DNA of 64,000 nt. Source: Streptomyces cyaneogriseus subsp. noncyanogenus. GTDB taxonomy: Bacteria; Actinomycetota; Actinomycetes; Streptomycetales; Streptomycetaceae. How positions within the stretch are numbered: position 1 is the first letter of the stretch; each line of letters starts with the position of its first letter. The notes beneath the pieces were generated by a model. It saw only the letters and a list, made by a program, of their open reading frames with translations, had not been told where the DNA came from and made no database searches. Made by a program: the position numbers and the translations under genes. Shown here in pieces: positions 61,331 to 64,000 of this stretch. Where the stretch lies: the NCBI RefSeq assembly GCF_000931445.1, contig NZ_CP010849.1:4154001-4218000 (forward strand), written 5' to 3'.

Positions 61331-63133
61331 TCAGGCGCAGGTGAACTTCGACTCCGCCCAGTCCGCCAGGGCGGCGTTGTCGACGGGGCTGTGCGGCTCG
61401 ACGACCAGACGTACGGTCTCGTATCCGGTGAGGTCCACATGGACGGGGACCGCCGGGTCGCCGCCCTTGATCCTCCCGGAGCTCCACAACTGCGTTCCGT
61501 CGGCGTGCACGGAGAAGTGGACCTTGCCCAGCTTCGCCGTCAGGTCGTCGACGCCGACCAGCGCGTCGTAGGCGGAGCAGGCGCGGTTGAGGTCGATGGT
61601 GACGGAGGAGCTGCCGCTCACGGTGACGCCGTGGGCGTACTGCCGGCCCGCTATCGACAGGCCGTGCCGTTGCCACAGCCAGCCGCTCTCGCCGAGCCGC
61701 ATCTCGGGGCCGGTGCCGTCGCCGTCGGTGTCGTACGGCAGTTCGTTCCATGCGTACGTGGTCGGGGCGGGCGGCGGTGTGGAGGTGGGGGGCGGGGTGG
61801 GCTTGGCGGTCGGGGTCGGGGTCGGGGTCCGGGTTGGCGTGGGTGTCGGTGTGGGGGTGGGGCGCGGTGTGGTGGGGGTCGGTTTTGGCTTCAGGGGTGC
61901 GGGGGTGGGGGGCGGTATCCGGGTGGGTGGTGGTTGCGGGGCGGGGGTGGGGGGTTTCTCCGGGGGCTGGGCCGCCGGGGAGGACGGGCGTGGGGCGGCC
62001 TTCGGCTCCGGCTCGGCCGGGGTGTCGTTCCCGGCCAGCGCGAGGACGACCGCCGCCACGACTCCCACGGCGACGACACCGGTCGCGACACCGGCCTTCA
62101 CCGGTGCGGCCGGCCCGGGTGAGGCCGGCGCTGTGCCGGACGCGCCGCCGCCGGCCGCGGCCGCTCCGCCGGCGAGCAGCCCGGCCGCCTTGCCGTACCC
62201 GGCGGTGCCGAACCAGCCGATCACCGCCACCGGTACCAGGGCGGGAATACCACCGGCGACCTCCTGGATCTGGGTGGCGGCCAGCCGGCACCTGGCGCAC
62301 TCCTCCAGGTGCTTGCGCAGGCCCCGTTCGGCCCGGGTGCGCAGCCGGCCGCGGGCGTAGGAGCCGAGCCGGTCGGCGTAGCGGGCGCACTCCTCGTCGT
62401 CGGTGAGGGCGCTGCTGACGTGTGCCTGGAGGTATGCCTGCTTCAGCCCCTCGCGGGCGCGGCTGGCGAGGACACGGGCCCCGCCCGCGTCCAGCCCGAA
62501 GAGCGTGGCGACCTCGCTCGGCGACTCGTCCTCGACCTCGGTGTGCCACAGCACGGCCTGCCACCGCTCGGGCAGGGAGCGGAACGCCCGCATCGCCAGG
62601 GACTGTTCGGCCTGGTGCATCGCCCGCACGTCCGCGCCCAGCTCCACCGCGTCCTCCGGCGCCTCGGACAGACCGGCGGCCTGCGCGGCGAACGCGGCGA
62701 AGTCGTCGACCAACTGCTCCCGTCTGGCCGACTGCGTCCACCCGGCGGCCACCCGCCGGACGCTGGTGAGCAGATAGGCGCGTACGGCGTGCTCGGGGCC
62801 GGAGCCGCCGCGCACCGCCTGGAGCATGCGGGCGAAGACCTCGGCGGTGAGGTCCTCGGCGGTGTGGGGGTCCCGGCAGCAGGTGCGGGCGTACCGGCGT
62901 ACCGCGTCCGCGTGGCGCCGGAACAGCTCCTCGTAGGCGGTGTCGTCGCCCGATCGCATCCGGCCGATCAACTCGGCGTCGGAGGGCGGCAGCTCACGCG
63001 GGGGCGGCAGGACGCCGTCCTCCTCCGCCCGGCCGGTGGCTCCGCGGTCGTCCGCCGGGCCCGGAACGTGCGGCGGCCCCCCGGCCTTCGCGTCGCCGTC
63101 ACCGAGAGATCCGTCCCGCTCATCGACGCTCAT
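61331..63133 (-). CDS. Sigma factor fused to zinc-finger anti-sigma, membrane segment and NPCBM domain
   Basis: 600 residues. Sigma-70 region 2 (~55-125: DDTAYEELFRRHADAVRRYA, HTAEDLTAEVFARML), region 4 (~180-230: FRSLPERWQAVLWHTEVEDES, ASRAREGLKQAY), a zinc-finger anti-sigma motif HxxxCxxC (LRKHLEECARCRLA, ~280), a membrane segment (VATGVVAVGVVAAVVLALAG, ~350), a Pro/Thr linker (~375-460), and an NPCBM carbohydrate-binding domain to the end (AWNELPYDTDGDG, GVTVSGSSSVTIDL). Sensor, switch and sigma factor in one chain; the outer domain could sense wall sugars. ATG at 63133. Confidence 0.88.
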   Translation of the reverse strand: MSVDERDGSLGDGDAKAGGPPHVPGPADDRGATGRAEEDGVLPPPRELPPSDAELIGRMRSGDDTAYEELFRRHADAVRRYARTCCRDPHTAEDLTAEVFARMLQAVRGGSGPEHAVRAYLLTSVRRVAAGWTQSARREQLVDDFAAFAAQAAGLSEAPEDAVELGADVRAMHQAEQSLAMRAFRSLPERWQAVLWHTEVEDESPSEVATLFGLDAGGARVLASRAREGLKQAYLQAHVSSALTDDEECARYADRLGSYARGRLRTRAERGLRKHLEECARCRLAATQIQEVAGGIPALVPVAVIGWFGTAGYGKAAGLLAGGAAAAGGGASGTAPASPGPAAPVKAGVATGVVAVGVVAAVVLALAGNDTPAEPEPKAAPRPSSPAAQPPEKPPTPAPQPPPTRIPPPTPAPLKPKPTPTTPRPTPTPTPTPTRTPTPTPTAKPTPPPTSTPPPAPTTYAWNELPYDTDGDGTGPEMRLGESGWLWQRHGLSIAGRQYAHGVTVSGSSSVTIDLNRACSAYDALVGVDDLTAKLGKVHFSVHADGTQLWSSGRIKGGDPAVPVHVDLTGYETVRLVVEPHSPVDNAALADWAESKFTCA

Positions 63134-63356
63134 CGCGGAAAGCCTTTGCTGCCTGACCGATCCGTTCCGAACACCGGCTCAGCGTGCCACAGCGTCTTTC
63201 GGTCACGCTCCCGGAGTACAGACGATCACTCGTCCGAGGGGAATCGCGGCGCGGCGGTACTGAGGGGTGACCGGCCGGGGAATACTCGGCCGGCGATCCC
63301 GCGGGGGCCGCCGGCACCGGAGGCGTCCTCCCCGAGTGATCCGGTCGTACGCCCTC
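63134..63356. other. Intergenic region
   Basis: 223 bases between two minus-strand genes. No gene or clear hairpin seen; probably the promoter of the sigma-fusion gene. Confidence 0.4.
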
Positions 63357-64000
63357 TCACGCGGGCCGCGAGCGCAGTCCCTCCAGCAGGATGTCCAGCA
63401 GCCGCGCCGACGCCGCCGCCCGCTGCGCCGCGTCCGGCAGCGAGGGAGCCGCCGTCGCTATCACCAGCAGGATGTCCGACACCGACACGTCCGGCCGCAG
63501 CTCACCGGCCGCACGCGCCCGCTCCACCAGTTGGCCCACCACCTCCAGCAGCGCCGCCGCTCCGGCGTCGTGCTCGGCGGGCACCGGCCCGGCAGCGGCC
63601 GTCCGCTCCCCGGAGACCAGCCGCAGCTCACCGGGGCCCGGCTGCATCCGCTGCGGCGGAACCCGGGGCTCCCCGGCGTCGTCGTCCGCCTCGTCCGCCA
63701 CCCCCACCTGCAGCACCTGCGGCGGCAGCAGCCGCCCGGCACCCGAGGCCACCGAGGTGCGCAGGAAGCGGGAGAGCGCCGACCACGGCTCGTCCTCCTG
63801 GCCGAGCGCGGCGCGCGCCTGGTCGGTCAGCCGGGAGGTCTCCTCCTCGGCGATCCGCCGCACCAGGACGTCCTTGCTGGGGAAGCGCCGGTAGACCGTG
63901 CCGACGCCGACCCGCGCGCGCCGCGCGACGTCCTCCATCGGTGCCCCGTACCCGAGCTCGCCGAACACCTCGCGCGCGGCGCGCAGCACATGCTCCAGAT
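63357..64000 (-). CDS. TetR-family regulator, N terminus outside the window
   Basis: At least 214 residues; the frame is open past the window edge. N-terminal HTH: LRAAREVFGELGYGAPMEDVARRARVGVGTVYRRFPSKDVLV is typical TetR. The C-terminal part (~residues 55-211) is the ligand-binding domain with an acidic insertion (VADEADDDAGEPRVPPQ). The ligand and target are unknown; the most likely target is a gene upstream, outside the window. Confidence 0.88.
   Translation of the reverse strand, partial: LEHVLRAAREVFGELGYGAPMEDVARRARVGVGTVYRRFPSKDVLVRRIAEEETSRLTDQARAALGQEDEPWSALSRFLRTSVASGAGRLLPPQVLQVGVADEADDDAGEPRVPPQRMQPGPGELRLVSGERTAAAGPVPAEHDAGAAALLEVVGQLVERARAAGELRPDVSVSDILLVIATAAPSLPDAAQRAAASARLLDILLEGLRSRPA

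Overview
The window is chromosomal DNA of a Streptomyces. It is very GC-rich, GTG starts are common, and the core genes are typically streptomycete: the purSQL, purF and purM purine genes, a DUF3073 protein, valine dehydrogenase, the developmental regulator bldC, an HrpA helicase, an LsrL-type nucleoid protein, and a c-di-AMP (ydaO) riboswitch ahead of an M23 peptidase. Nine tRNA genes lie in it: Gly(GCC) twice, Gly(TCC), Asp(GTC) twice, Phe(GAA), Glu(TTC), Lys(TTT) and initiator Met(CAT).

Layout. 1-3180: a partial hypothetical gene, a dimethylformamidase-like protein and purC. 3345-7471: three tRNA-Gly genes around a minus-strand ABC-2 exporter and two-component operon. 7595-16440: lsrL, purS-purQ-purL (overlapping), a mycothiol-type DinB protein, a META-domain lipoprotein, purF, purM and a DUF3073 gene. 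16752-25872: vdh, a conserved gene, bldC, a DUF6274-type gene, tRNA-Asp, hrpA and a secreted beta-propeller protein.

26034-38871 is an integrated actinomycete integrative and conjugative element (AICE, pSAM2 type), bounded by a perfect 45-bp direct repeat of the 3' part of tRNA-Phe. Left to right it carries a minus-strand HTH-sensor plus PP2C gene pair (cargo or regulation), a plus-strand transfer operon (DUF6284, DUF6303, a Pycsar-effector-like membrane protein, an SpdB-like protein, an RRQRL zinc protein, a TraB/FtsK-like translocase, an Spd-like membrane protein), a replication module (prim-pol, a small Cys/His protein, a DUF3631 ATPase), then xis and int. Two repeat clusters are candidate transfer and replication or recombination sites: CAGGGAG behind tra and GGTAGCGG ahead of xis.

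38926-64000 returns to core chromosome: tRNA-Asp and tRNA-Glu, a metallophosphoesterase, a zincin, a DEAD-box helicase with an Arg/Asp/Gly tail, an APC permease, tRNA-Lys, a permuted RibD-like protein, tRNA-fMet, a SpoIIE phosphatase, the ydaO riboswitch with its M23 peptidase, an aldo/keto reductase, PrsW, trmB, lhgO, an NsdA-like regulator, an asparagine-synthase-like protein, a sigma/zinc-finger/NPCBM fusion and a partial TetR regulator.

Data quality: two places (31429-31599 and 60523-61179) contain twelve exact copies of a 42-base loxP-containing sequence that I recognise as the 454 Titanium paired-end linker. They are assembly artefacts, not biology. A frameshift in a G-rich tract of trmB and a duplicated trmB-start/lhgO-end junction at 53920-54260 suggest further sequencing or assembly errors. 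Genes near these places should be read with caution.
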